64,000 nucleotides of DNA from Nematostella vectensis (lineage: Eukaryota > Cnidaria > Anthozoa > Actiniaria > Edwardsiidae): contig NC_064040.1 of assembly GCF_932526225.1 (NCBI RefSeq), positions 11,074,856-11,138,855 on the forward strand, read 5' to 3'. The notes below the pieces were generated by a model. That model was not told the origin of the DNA and did no database searches. It worked only from the letters and a program-made list of their open reading frames with translations. This document shows positions 11,104 through 47,048 of this stretch, in pieces. Numbering within the stretch: the stretch's first letter is position 1; each line of letters starts with the position of its first letter. Made by a program: the position numbers and the translations under genes.

Positions 11104-12790
11104 ACAATAACGAGTCATTGGTGCTTCCATTGCCCTTCCACTCATTTCAAGTCTTGTAAAGAATCACAGGGAAATCCACAACTGGCAGTACATAACAAGT
11201 CCTGTGCATGAATAATGAATAACACCAGCCTCTTCTATACCATTTCTATTAATCATATGCATTTTATATATTGCATGTTGTAAAATTAACCAGTCATACT
11301 AGCTCATCGACTGCACCACATCACAAATTTAATGTGCACCACCCAGTTTAAGCACATTGTTTTAATAACATTTTTGTAGTCATTTCTTACCTTTTCACAT
11401 TCTCAATTACGACAAACATTAGCATCCTCACATGTTCCTTGCAAAACTTGAAAATAGCATTGGTTTTATTTTACTTTAAAAAAAAAAATAGGGTGTTGTG
11501 TAATTCAACAAAGGAACACATGCGCAAGGTGGAGTAATAGTTTAAGAAGCTGTTATTTATTCAGTACCTTTCCTTGCTTTTCAAGATTATCACTTTTTTC
11601 AGCAAAGCAATTTTGAGATTAGCCTGGAGTCAGACAAAAAAAATAATTGATTATTAATGCTGGAAAAGTGATACCAATTATAGGATTGCTTTATTTAGCA
11701 GACTTGAGCACTTTTTAAGATTTTTGTTAAATGATGACTTTGATCAACTCATAGTTCAATAGATCTTAAGTCATTTCATAGGCAATATAACGTAACCTTG
11801 ATATGGCAGACCTAAATTAGATACATTTTTCTAAGCTAAAAGTGTTGCACAATGATCCTTTCCTGTTTCTGACACTAAAAGGGTATTATATTATTTTAAT
11901 GATACCTATCCCCAAAAGTTCAGTGCTTTTTAAGGATTTTTCTTAAGCCCTTTACAATTGAAGTAAAGAAAAACATAATTAGACTCCAGAAGGAAATAAT
12001 GTGCATTTATATAAATTGGAAAACCCTTAGCTTCCTATTAATGTTTGCGGGATTATTGTAATCTTAAAAATTGAGTAGATGTTTGCCATCAGTAAATGAT
12101 GCTATTTCTATGTAACATCAGCTCCTATAGTTCGTTAAACCAGCAGTTTAACTTTTGAAGACAGTGTAGTTTGTCACTGTAGTGTTTATGGTCTAAGCTG
12201 TTCCCTAATGTCATTCTGTGACTTTGTTATCATATTTTTATTAGTGTTGCCTTTTTTTAATACTAGTTTATAAGTTTAGCATAAAGTATTTGGAGTTTCA
12301 TTATAGAATGTAATGCCCCAGAAGCTTACGTGTATGTTATTTAAAACTGCTACTTCCACTTATACATTTTGCCTCGTGAAAGGTTTCTGTAATCATCTGT
12401 ACACTTCATTTCACCTACCATGGATTAATTTATCCATTCATCCTGTTAATTAACTTTCATACCATTCACCATTTATAGTCATCACCATTCACTGAATGAA
12501 AAGCATCTTGCCATGCTAGTAGACAGCTGCGCACTCGACTGTTGTAACTGATCCATCAGTTTCCGTGGTAACACATCATTGTAATAAACTGCTGTTAGAC
12601 CACATCTTGTCCAGTTGTCTTTACCATACCTCAGTCATCCGTCTCGTTTGCTTGATCCATCTCATTTCATTACATTTTTTTTCAAATGTGACATTTTTTA
12701 TAATAAAAGGTAAGTTGTACCTGAATTCCTCCCAGTCAGGGGAGTTTGATATTTATTTGAACAAATTGAAAAAGATGAATAAAGAAAAGT
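11104..12790 (+). other. NOVA 3' untranslated region (inferred)
   Basis: AT-rich non-coding sequence follows the NOVA stop for about 1.7 kb. AATAAA signals occur at 12583-12588 and 12778-12783, so the message probably ends between about 12,600 and 12,800. The tract contains a dense cluster of YCAY motifs near 12,432-12,494. The extent is inferred from the signals only. Confidence 0.5.
12432..12494 (+). promoter_or_regulatory. YCAY cluster in NOVA 3' UTR
   Basis: Ten YCAY tetramers (CCAT, TCAT, TCAC) occur within about 62 bases. Vertebrate NOVA proteins bind clustered YCAY RNA, so this could be an autoregulatory binding site. At 1/64 chance per position about one would be expected. Binding by this protein is inference. 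Confidence 0.45.
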
Positions 12791-12799
12791 TATATTCTT

Positions 12800-14035
12800 C
12801 AAGTCTTGGAATTGGTCTCATTTGACAAGCCTACATAGAAGCTTACTTGTTCCTTGGCTTGATTCCCCATGAAGAGGATACCTGAAAGATGTTCCCGATA
12901 ACCAATAATGCAGTGGACACAATCCAATACAATTTAATTTGAATTTCCAGTGTCTCTGTCTGACTTGTGTGGCATTGTGAGAAGCGGCCTGTTTGTTATG
13001 CACTTCATTACCTAAATTTTTGGTTTGAAACCCAAAGAACTATGGTTAGCCTATTTGGGCATAAACAATTTGTTGGCAGACGGAGTGGAAAGAAAAGACA
13101 AATCTGTCAGGAGCAGTCCCAGGATTTACCTGCCTCCTTGTTATGTGCTTTGTTACAACCCTCCCCTCCCAAACCAATAATAATATGCTGTGTGGTCACT
13201 GGGCATCTAAAAGAAATACTAGACCTAGCTAGTAGAGGGTGCAGCCCTTTGACTGGTGATGATTTGAATGAGTGTCCTCTTGATAACTCTCCCAACTAGG
13301 CCATAACAGGCCTCAAACTACTGGGGGGAGGGTGAATAAGTGTCCTCTCCTAGATAATGCCCCACAAAGCTATAATAGGCCTCAGAATACTTGGTGGTGG
13401 TGGTGGGGGGGAGAGTGTCATTTTTTATAACTCCCCCAACTAGGCCATAAGTGTTATGCGGGAATAATAAGAATAAGTGTTCACTCCTAGATAAGGCCAT
13501 AACAGGCCTCTAAATACTGGAGGGGGGATTTGACTGTCCCCTTTCTAGATAACCCCACACAAGATCATAACAGGCTTTAAGTGTTCTCTTGTAGCTAAAC
13601 ATTCTTTTAGCCAGTAACAGGACTTGTAATACTGGGTGTTCATAGGTGTAGCAGGCCATGTAAGATTGGGGGGGGCACAATACAGAAATGTTAATAAAAT
13701 ATTGGGGGGCACAGCCACACCCCTACTGGTCATTTCCTTATATTTAAAAAAAATTGGGGAGGGGGGAAATGCCCCCATTCAGTGCCCCATCCCTTGGTAT
13801 GGCCCTGCCCCACCGAACAAGTCCCTCAACCTTGATTTTGGAATAATTACCGTGTAGCAACAAGAAAACAAAAGTAGCGAGAGAATGCCACAAATCCTCT
13901 ATTAAGTTTGCACTGATAGTTGTAACTTACAACACTTCCTGGTGGATCCACATTCTTTTACACAAGAAGTGAAAACAGGTGGATATTACAAAAAAGGAAA
14001 CAAAAATTCAACATAGTGGGGGATGGATATAGCCC
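12800..14035. other. Intergenic region between NOVA and SAYSD1
   Basis: No gene recognised. From about 13,220 to 13,600 a degenerate ~65-75-bp unit recurs (phrases such as CTAGGCCATAACAGGCCTC and CTCCTAGATAA), with gaps and substitutions. 13,640-13,830 is G/C-homopolymer-rich and shares the phrase CACACCCCTACTGG with 63,671-63,684. These are decayed repeats. Confidence 0.55.
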
Positions 14036-14039
14036 ACTC

Positions 14040-14425
14040 AATAGGGGATTTGCGCTAAGAGATCATGTGACTGGGTAGCAAGCTAGCGCACTCAGGATTT
14101 TAGCAGCAAAATAACAGCAACAAAAATCAACTTACTCAGCACTTGCAAATATAGCAATATTTTTTTAAAGGGTTTAGTTTCATTTAAAGTCATTTCTGTG
14201 TCAATTTTACTTGAATTTAACACCCAGAAGATCACATAGCTGGTCAACTCTCCCACATTAGACTGGAGTCTCAAGATTTTGAACCTTAAAAAATATCCAT
14301 ACATTTACTGTAATCTCCCGCATTAGCTATCTTAGTATTTCTGATACATTCACTGTATCTTCTCCAGATTTTTCCTAAAGTGAGGTTGACGCTGATGAGA
14401 TCACATGATCTCTTAGCGCAAGTCA
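14040..14425. mobile_element. Inverted-repeat element upstream of SAYSD1 3' end
   Basis: TTGCGCTAAGAGATCATGTGA at 14050-14070 has an exact reverse complement at 14401-14421. Similarity continues outward imperfectly (AATAGG..., then GGATCCAC near 13,944 against GTGGATCC near 14,480), so the full element may span about 13,940-14,490. The interior has no transposase. A related terminal phrase (CACATGATTTCTTAGTGCA) occurs at about 31,115-31,134. Confidence 0.65.
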
Positions 14426-14726
14426 CCTATTCTACTGGATCCACCATGACTTTTATTGATCCAAGTTTTTTTACAAGTGTGGATCCAAGGTGGGGGGGGA
14501 GGGATTATGTGGTACCCACCCAGGGGTCCACCCCCCATTTCGATGGATTTCTGGTTCACTTCTGGTATTATACACCTCCCCTATTTTAGTCTGGCGGCCA
14601 CCAAATAAAGGGAAGGTCAATTAATGGAATTGTAAAAGATTCCATAAATTTTCTCTAAAATACCCCCTCTAGCCAGATAGGGTGATCATTTTCGAAGTGG
14701 CCAACTGGATATCCTGACTACCATTA

Positions 14727-15128
14727 TCAATTATTTACTGCGCCGGCTCCATATTTAAGCTCTTTCTCGAATTGCTCGGCTGTAAATGTTCCGTCCAACG
14801 TCTCGAAATTCTCGTTGAACACAGAGTATGCACTAAGTTCCCAAGACTTTCTTGTACCAGATCTCATGGTGAAGTAGACCCAATAAAATAGCGAAATTAT
14901 AAAATACACCATCCCAAACTCCATCAGAATAAATATCTTCCAAAGTATTAGCCAGAGAATCACCTTTAAAACCAGTATCCATGTACTCATATTCACATCA
15001 TTGTTCAATATTTTATCAAAGACATTTCGGAACCATCGACGACAAACTCCCAGAATGTTACTATTTCTTCTTTGTCTCCGGAGCTTCTCGGCTTGTTCTG
15101 CGCGGTACTTCGCTAAATCACTCTCCAT
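14727..15128 (-). CDS. SAYSD1: SAYSvFN domain-containing protein 1 homologue
   Basis: A single-exon 133-residue protein. The N-terminus is basic and helical (KYRAEQAEKLRRQRR). A hydrophobic block at about residues 46-88 (STWILVLKVILWLILWKIF, then EFGMVYFIISLFYWVYF) gives one or two membrane helices. The C-terminus carries the family signature ELSAYSVFN followed by LDGTFTAEQFEKEL. SAYSD1 proteins are small ER-associated membrane proteins; the vertebrate protein has been linked to UFMylated ribosomes at the translocon. It is somewhat shorter than the human protein (about 180 aa), the missing part being N-terminal. It is divergent from MTR, with 504 bp between the two start codons. The signature motif makes the identification strong. 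Confidence 0.88.
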   Translation of the reverse strand: MESDLAKYRAEQAEKLRRQRRNSNILGVCRRWFRNVFDKILNNDVNMSTWILVLKVILWLILWKIFILMEFGMVYFIISLFYWVYFTMRSGTRKSWELSAYSVFNENFETLDGTFTAEQFEKELKYGAGAVNN

Positions 15129-15632
15129 CGTTCGATAAAAATCGCCAGTTTTCTTATTGAGAAGTAGAAGTGATATCCAGGTGAGTGGTTGTAGCGTAAT
15201 TTGGTTTTATCACTTCATATTTTGCTTCCACACAAATACAAGACTTGTTGTGCGTTCGTGCCCATAAAAAAACTACCAGGGTGGGGTGGGTTTTCAAAAT
15301 CTATCTAACCAATTTTTTTAAACAATTCAAATATCCCGTCTGGATCAAACGTGAGCAGTAGAACGCTTCGAAAATAAGCAAAAGATTTTTTACCGTGTGG
15401 CATAACACGATTTTGCTGTCTTTACCTGTTTACTTTTTTCACAAATAGAGATCCATTTCCGTCCCTTCCCCTCCCATAGATAAAAGTCTTGCTCTTTCGA
15501 TCGGGAAATCGCTGGCTCGTACGCGCGCTGGCTCTCATGAAGACCTCAGCTGTCTGGCGGGTTATACTGTATTTCTGCGGTCTATTTACAACTCGCTCTA
15601 CCTTGGTTTTACCTTAGGATTTCCTGCTAGAT
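15129..15632. promoter_or_regulatory. Divergent promoter region of SAYSD1 and MTR
   Basis: 504 bp separate the opposing start codons. There is no obvious TATA box at an expected place. The stretch from 15,500 to 15,560 is relatively GC-rich (GTACGCGCGCTGGC). It must contain both 5' untranslated regions and probably a shared bidirectional promoter; the precise sites cannot be fixed. Confidence 0.6.
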
Positions 15633-40687
<25,055 letters not shown>

Positions 40688-40820
40688 CATCACCTCGGTC
40701 TGGTGACAGTTAGATGTATTTATTGTGCATAGAGCGTCCCAAGATCCCTGTGTGATTAATTTACATACATAGGGGATACGGCTTCGGTGAAGGGTGCATG
40801 AAACTCGTTTTAATCTATAC

Positions 40821-40826
40821 AATAAA
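40821..40826 (+). terminator. Poly(A) signal of MTR
   Basis: AATAAA 134 bases after the MTR stop codon, in AT-rich sequence. It is the first such hexamer downstream of the stop. Confidence 0.6.
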
Positions 40827-40951
40827 AAATCATAATGAATTGAGTTGATTAATTTTGCCTCACTGTGTCTATTCATAACGAAATATCGTATCACAACATA
40901 CAAGGAGGTACTTTATAGTTATTGTCGATTCGTTTTAATTTGTTTTTCATT

Positions 40952-40957
40952 TTTATT
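40952..40957 (-). terminator. Possible poly(A) signal of VIPAS39
   Basis: TTTATT on the plus strand (AATAAA on the minus strand) lies about 45 bases beyond the proposed VIPAS39 stop. It depends on the terminal exon assignment. Confidence 0.35.
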
Positions 40958-40998
40958 GTCGCTGTGGGCTCTTTAAATGCCATATCATGCATTACTCA

Positions 40999-43900
40999 TT
41001 ATCTCGGTTTCTGAAGAAAATACAGACGTAGCCTGCGTAGAGGGTCAAGGGAGAGGACTTGGTGTTGTGCGAGAGCGTGAAATGTCGTCTTGAATGCCCT
41101 TCCTTAAAGCCGCATTGTCACCAGTTTACTTCCGGAGGTCCGACGGAAACCTCAACCGTTAAAAAACAAAATAATCTATTAAAATCAGGCCATCCGCTTT
41201 AAATTATCAATCAGATCCTCAAAGAAACTTTCAATAAACACACTGCTTTCAATATTTTGAAATATTTTTCCGTTAAAAATCATTGGATATTGTTACGTAC
41301 TCGACCGGAAGTAAAATGGTGACAATGCGGCTTTAAAAAACTCGCCGTATATTGAACCTTGTCGTCCAGCGTATTGTGGAAATTGTGTGAATTTTAAATT
41401 GTTGATCTTTTAATTTTTCCATCGGATTTGCTGAAAATACAATAGAGGCGATATTCCAATTAATTTTGGCGTTTTTTTAAATTAGAAATTTTGAAAACAA
41501 CAAAAAAAGGAAGCATTTTACGTACCGAATTCCTCAAGTAGCTCATGATGGTCTGATGCTGAGGAGCGTTGTCAGGCAAATTCTGTCGGTATTGTACCAG
41601 ACTCTGGCGATCTTTTTGCGCAACAATAGTCTGAAAGAAAAAAAACAGTCAAAGCCGTCGATCTTACATGTGTTACGCGTGGTTTCGTAGGTTATGAAAC
41701 CCTATGCAAATGAAATGCTGGCCTTATAACTGTGAACTTATAACTATGTGCCGCCAAAATTTGTATTGTTATCGGCCAATCAGTGTCATGTAATACTGCA
41801 CGGGTATTACAACTTTTTGAATTAGTGTTTCAGGAAGGTTGTAAGCACGAAAAAAGCAACATACTTCAAGTCGAGGTTAGACATTCCTCGCCTCAAAGGC
41901 TATATCAACATTTTCACTTTGTGGCCAGGGGCGTACGCAGCCTATAGGCCTGCAGTCACCGGACTGCAAAACAATTTGGCGATCTTATTTGCATAACGAG
42001 GGAACAAAATCAAATGTTTACTCATTCATTTTTATGTTCGTAGTTTTATATGTATGATGAGGATAAAAACTATAATTTTCTTAATCATGGTAGTCTACAG
42101 ATGATTTCCAAACATATTGTTATGTCGTTCAGTGCCACGCGACGACTGTAGTCCTAACTCAAATCGACGATGACAGAGGATCGTGTAATATTCTCAAAAG
42201 TCTGACGCATTACCGCCAATTACCAACACAAAAGTGGGAGCTATATGATCTACACGGGAATGAGGGGCCACGGTCTCATTTAGCTTCTGAATGCTTTGAC
42301 TGGAACTTGATAAAATCATGCGTGCGCACCTGGTGGCTAGGGATATGACTACTGTAGGCTCCTTACCACAATGGCTTCATCATGGCATTTTCGCCTTGTG
42401 GCTAGGGATATGGTTAGGCTTCTCACCGCAATGGCTACATCATATCATTTTCATCTTGTGGCTAGGGATCTGGATAGGCTCCTCATCCCTGATATCAATG
42501 GCAATATCATTCACGCATTGCTTCTAAGGGGTATAGCTAGGCTTCTCACCTCAATGGCTACATCATAGCATTTACACTTTGTGGCTAGGGATATGCGCCT
42601 GCTATGGTCGTCAATCAGTCTTAAGTACTTGCTTAAAACCTGTTTAAAGGAAGAATTGTCATCACTGATCACACAGTTTAGTTCTTGACGTTCTTATTGG
42701 ACGTTCTGTGGTGGACAAGGGTTGTCACATGAGCACACTCCAGATTACACGCTTTTTCCTTTTCATAAAGGAACACAGAAACCCTATAAGAATGCCAGAA
42801 CTAGGCTGCTAGTCGTCACAGTTTACTCCACATCTACGCTTTCTATGGTCATCCACCAGAACCCTTTTGTGATTCATTATTTTTTACACAACACATGACA
42901 TTAAAAACGTGCACCAAGGCCCCTAGGGCGTGTGTAACGGTTCACAGAACATCAACAAATGATGGTCCAAGAACTCACATTTTCTGGGGCTTTATTCCGA
43001 TGCAGGACGTTCACTACATTCTCAAATCCAATTAACGACCGGCACCTGGATGATCCGAACCAGCCCTAGAAAACGAAATACGAAATGATTGAGCAGTGGC
43101 ACGAAGGGGAAAGCGGCAACCGTCCACTCCCTCAAAAACTATATAATTCTCGCCCAAGAAAAGACTCGTGTATTTGAAAACGTTCGCATTTCTGATAATT
43201 TTAGATACTTTTAACCCATTGACTCCTGGCTTTTTTTGAGCTGAATTTACAAAAAACAGACTGAAAACAGATACCTCCCCCCCTATTCTGAGTTTTATAC
43301 AGCCCGTCAAAGTCAAACACAGCTGCACCTAGTCAGCGGTATCCAAGCTTTCCAACAGTGCTTTGCGGTCCCCACTTTTAATCCCTCGTCGTTGTGCTGA
43401 AGCCAGCACAAGTTGATGGTTGCTTGTATTTTTCATCAAAAATACAGCTATGAGCATATTAGGAGAGTGTCTCAGGACATCATGAAGTCTTTTGGGGCAT
43501 AATTGAGTGCTTTGCTTATGGATATTTGCAAGCAAAGGTTGATTCATGATGATTTTTTCTTGTTTGGCTTTGCCCGGATGAGAAAATAATTTTCTAATGA
43601 ATCACCACAGCTCTCCTAAATGCTGTCTTTCCTGAAACCAAATTGATTCCAGAATTGTTTACACTGCTATTCTGGGTCTGTATGACCTGGAATTGATTTG
43701 TTTAGCTTCGGGGTGAAAAGACTTATAAAAAAACCATCTGACTTTGGGGAGAGGAGTGTTGACTGGCCCTCCCCTCGTGAATTTTCCCATGGATCTCCCA
43801 GAATGCTTTGCAATACGTAAAGACATCTACGTGGTTGTACAATCCTTCAAGGAGTGGACATTGTGTTTTGAGGCCATGGAAATGTACCTGGAGGATCAGA

Positions 43901-46900
43901 ATAAAGGTATGTATTTGTGTCTTGAGCTGTTTTGCTGATCTCTCTCCCTTGTGTGGTATTTTGAGCGTTTTATTGAGAGGGGTGATTCTGCTTTTCTCTC
44001 CTTGTTCGATTTGAGATTTGTCAAAGAACCTGTGCTATTATTTGGCTTAAGAGTAGATGCCAACACCTTGGTTGGATGCATATCTGCAAGACCATTTATC
44101 CCTTAGACTGATGCCTGAGTATCTTCATCTTGTTGTGTTTATTTTGCATTTATGAAATTTTTGGGTTGTGGGTACTTCCCAAAGCCGGTACAGGCCGGTT
44201 GAGGGGTCAATGTGTTAAGGTACCATGCCCCTGAACGGGCGGTACTGTACAGGACCCGAAACGATCCCCAAGAGTCCCCGAAATGAACCCCAAGGAATTG
44301 CAGTAATGGACAAACAAAAGGAATGTGGAAGGATTGGCTTTCAGTTTTAAAAACATACGAAACATTTTAGCGTCATTTTTGTTATTATCCAGAAATTTGA
44401 ATTAACTAAAACCATAGTATTAAGATTTTTATATACGACTGCGCGGGAAATACAGCTTTCGACAGCTTGGTTGAGTCAGCTATTGGGGTCAAATAAAAAT
44501 TCCCGTGATGGTAATTTGAAGAACCAGGCGTGAATAAATAATTTATACATAACAAGCCATAAACGAATGTCTCCACAGATTAGACATGCCTCTGCTTTCC
44601 CGTAGGAAATTGTTTGTTTGTGTTCGGTGAATGAAAGACCTATCATAAAGAGAGATAGAGAGAAATCATGCAGTGGTGTACGCACTACTATATAAGGAAA
44701 TTCAAAACTCACAGATTGCTTTCAACAAAAGCCACATCTCTTAATATTTTGCAACGGTAGTAAAAAGGGTTGTTCGAGTGCATTACTCAGTTCGCCCCAT
44801 GTAAGGTAATCCAAGAGGCTTCCGGATTCTGGATTCCAGGCTCTGGATTCCGGATTCCGACCCTTGGATTCCGGATTCCAGGCACAACTTATATTCCGGA
44901 TTCCAACAAAATATTAATGACAATCTATTAAAAATATGCAAAACTCTCGACATAGCAATGAACAGAAAACATAAGCGTATCGAAGCGTAATGCTAAAAAG
45001 GGACAACAAGTGAAAAGAAACCATTTGTTTACCATTACATCACTAAGATATGCATTATACCACTAAGATATGCATTATACTACTAAAATATGTATTATAC
45101 CACCAAAATGCATTACACCACTAAGATATGCATTACAACACTAAAATATGCATTATATCACTAAAATATGCATTATATCACTAAAATATGCATTATATCA
45201 CTAAGATATGAATTATATCACTAAGATATGTATCCCACTAAAATGCATTATACATGCATGTATAACACTAAAATATGATTTATACCACTAAAATATGCGT
45301 CACTGGCGTCACTGTTTTCTTTACGTCTTGCAACGTTTTTCAAAGAGCGAAGACATTTGGTTGACGTCCAAATTCGAAACCAAGATTCCACGAGGTTACA
45401 CCCTGCTCAGCCACACGCGGTCGCCAGGAAAAAAAAACTTTGCAAAACGGATTCATGGCTTCCGTGACGCGACGCACAATATTTGGGCCGCTTGCATGGT
45501 ATATTTGGTAGAAATTCAAGTTGACACATTGAAAATCCTTTCATTCGTAATGCATGCGTTCGCGTTAATGTATCGATAATCAGACAGATATCATAAAAGG
45601 GTTGCTCAAACTCGGGTCTCGGAAATAAAACAATTGATATGGATTAACGTCTGAGTGCAAACTCACTCGCTCTTTTGACGAAAAGTTTCACAGGCACTGA
45701 AGGATTATTTCCACTTTAGTAATAGGCGATTCCAGCTATAACTGCATATTTTCAATCAGAAATGCCGGGGACGCTACAACAGCTACGAGAACCAGAATGC
45801 AACGCGCACTTTTTACAGTTTGCTCGACGAATCTACCACAACTACCGTCATGCCGCGCGCGTGCGTTTTAGCTGGAATGGTCTATTCAAAGACGAACGAA
45901 ACCGAGTTTTTGGTGACGTGTGCACGTGAGAATGGCTATACTCTGTGCAATACACCCCTTCTATCTCATAGAGCGGATTTCGGATGAGGGTAAAAAGTAA
46001 AAGTAAGTCAGGCTTGCGTTCTGTTAGCGTTTCTATTGGTTTAGGGTATAGTGTTTTGAATTTTAGCCAATGAAATTGCAAACTTAATCAAAACGCGCCA
46101 GTACTTACGTCAAGGCTAAACGCAAATTTGACTTTCTTCGCCTCCTGATTTGTTTGTTGTTGAATGGCTTCCATTCCCGATTGGCTAAATTTTCGACATT
46201 AATATGAAATTTGCTCATTCTAACAAGAACGGGAGATCAGGCTATAATGCGTATATCTCCCGTAAAATGCATAATGTTAGAAGGGAGTCCTATTTTATAA
46301 GCTTAGAGCTTCTCTGGATATCCTTGCCTACTCAATTTTATGAATTGTAACTCTAATAAGAAAAATACTGGCAAAATAAAACTGTGAACTGTGAATCTTA
46401 ACTGGAGAACTTGTTTTGTACTCTTACTAGTGTTCTCAAGAATGTAAGAATTCTGCCAATTAAAGCTAATTAGACCGGAAAAAGTTGTACAATGATCGAC
46501 AATGAGTTTTCAATCAATTATGCTAAACACTAACCAGACACACCTCCTCATTAGAAATGCAAATAAAGGCAAGGGCTTGAGGAACATCGTGGCACTTTAC
46601 TCGGCTACTCAATCTTCATCTTCGCTTGTGTGGTAATTGTGGGATTTTTTTAAGTCATTAATATGAATGAAAAGTATGGATTCCGGATTCCAATCTCTGG
46701 ATTCCGGATTCCAAGGGCCCTAAAAACCTGGATTCCGGATTCTGGATTACCTTACATGGGGCGACTCAGTATGCTTTTGTCATTCCATCTTCTCGGCCAA
46801 ACCGGCTGTCGGTAAATATTCGCTCGCGTGAACATGGATTTCGTGGTGAAAAATACGTTTGGTTGTCAAATGAATATAGATTTCTAGGGGTGATGTTTAC

Positions 46901-47015
46901 CGGAAACGAGATTTATAGTGTCAAAGTCATGTGTTGGAACTGCAAATGTTTCGAAGGTCAAAAGTTTGGTTGTTCTGAGCAAGGCTGTGCTTTGGCTGTG
47001 CTATGTTTAGTTGTA

Positions 47016-47048
<33 letters not shown>

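Noticed and set aside
43744-43938. 64-residue plus-strand ORF
   Set aside because: Within a VIPAS39 intron on the opposite strand; no similarity I recognise and no splice context.
45295-46081. Transposase gene in the nested element
   Set aside because: The longest frames are 94 and 77 codons and show no catalytic motifs; the element is treated as non-autonomous.
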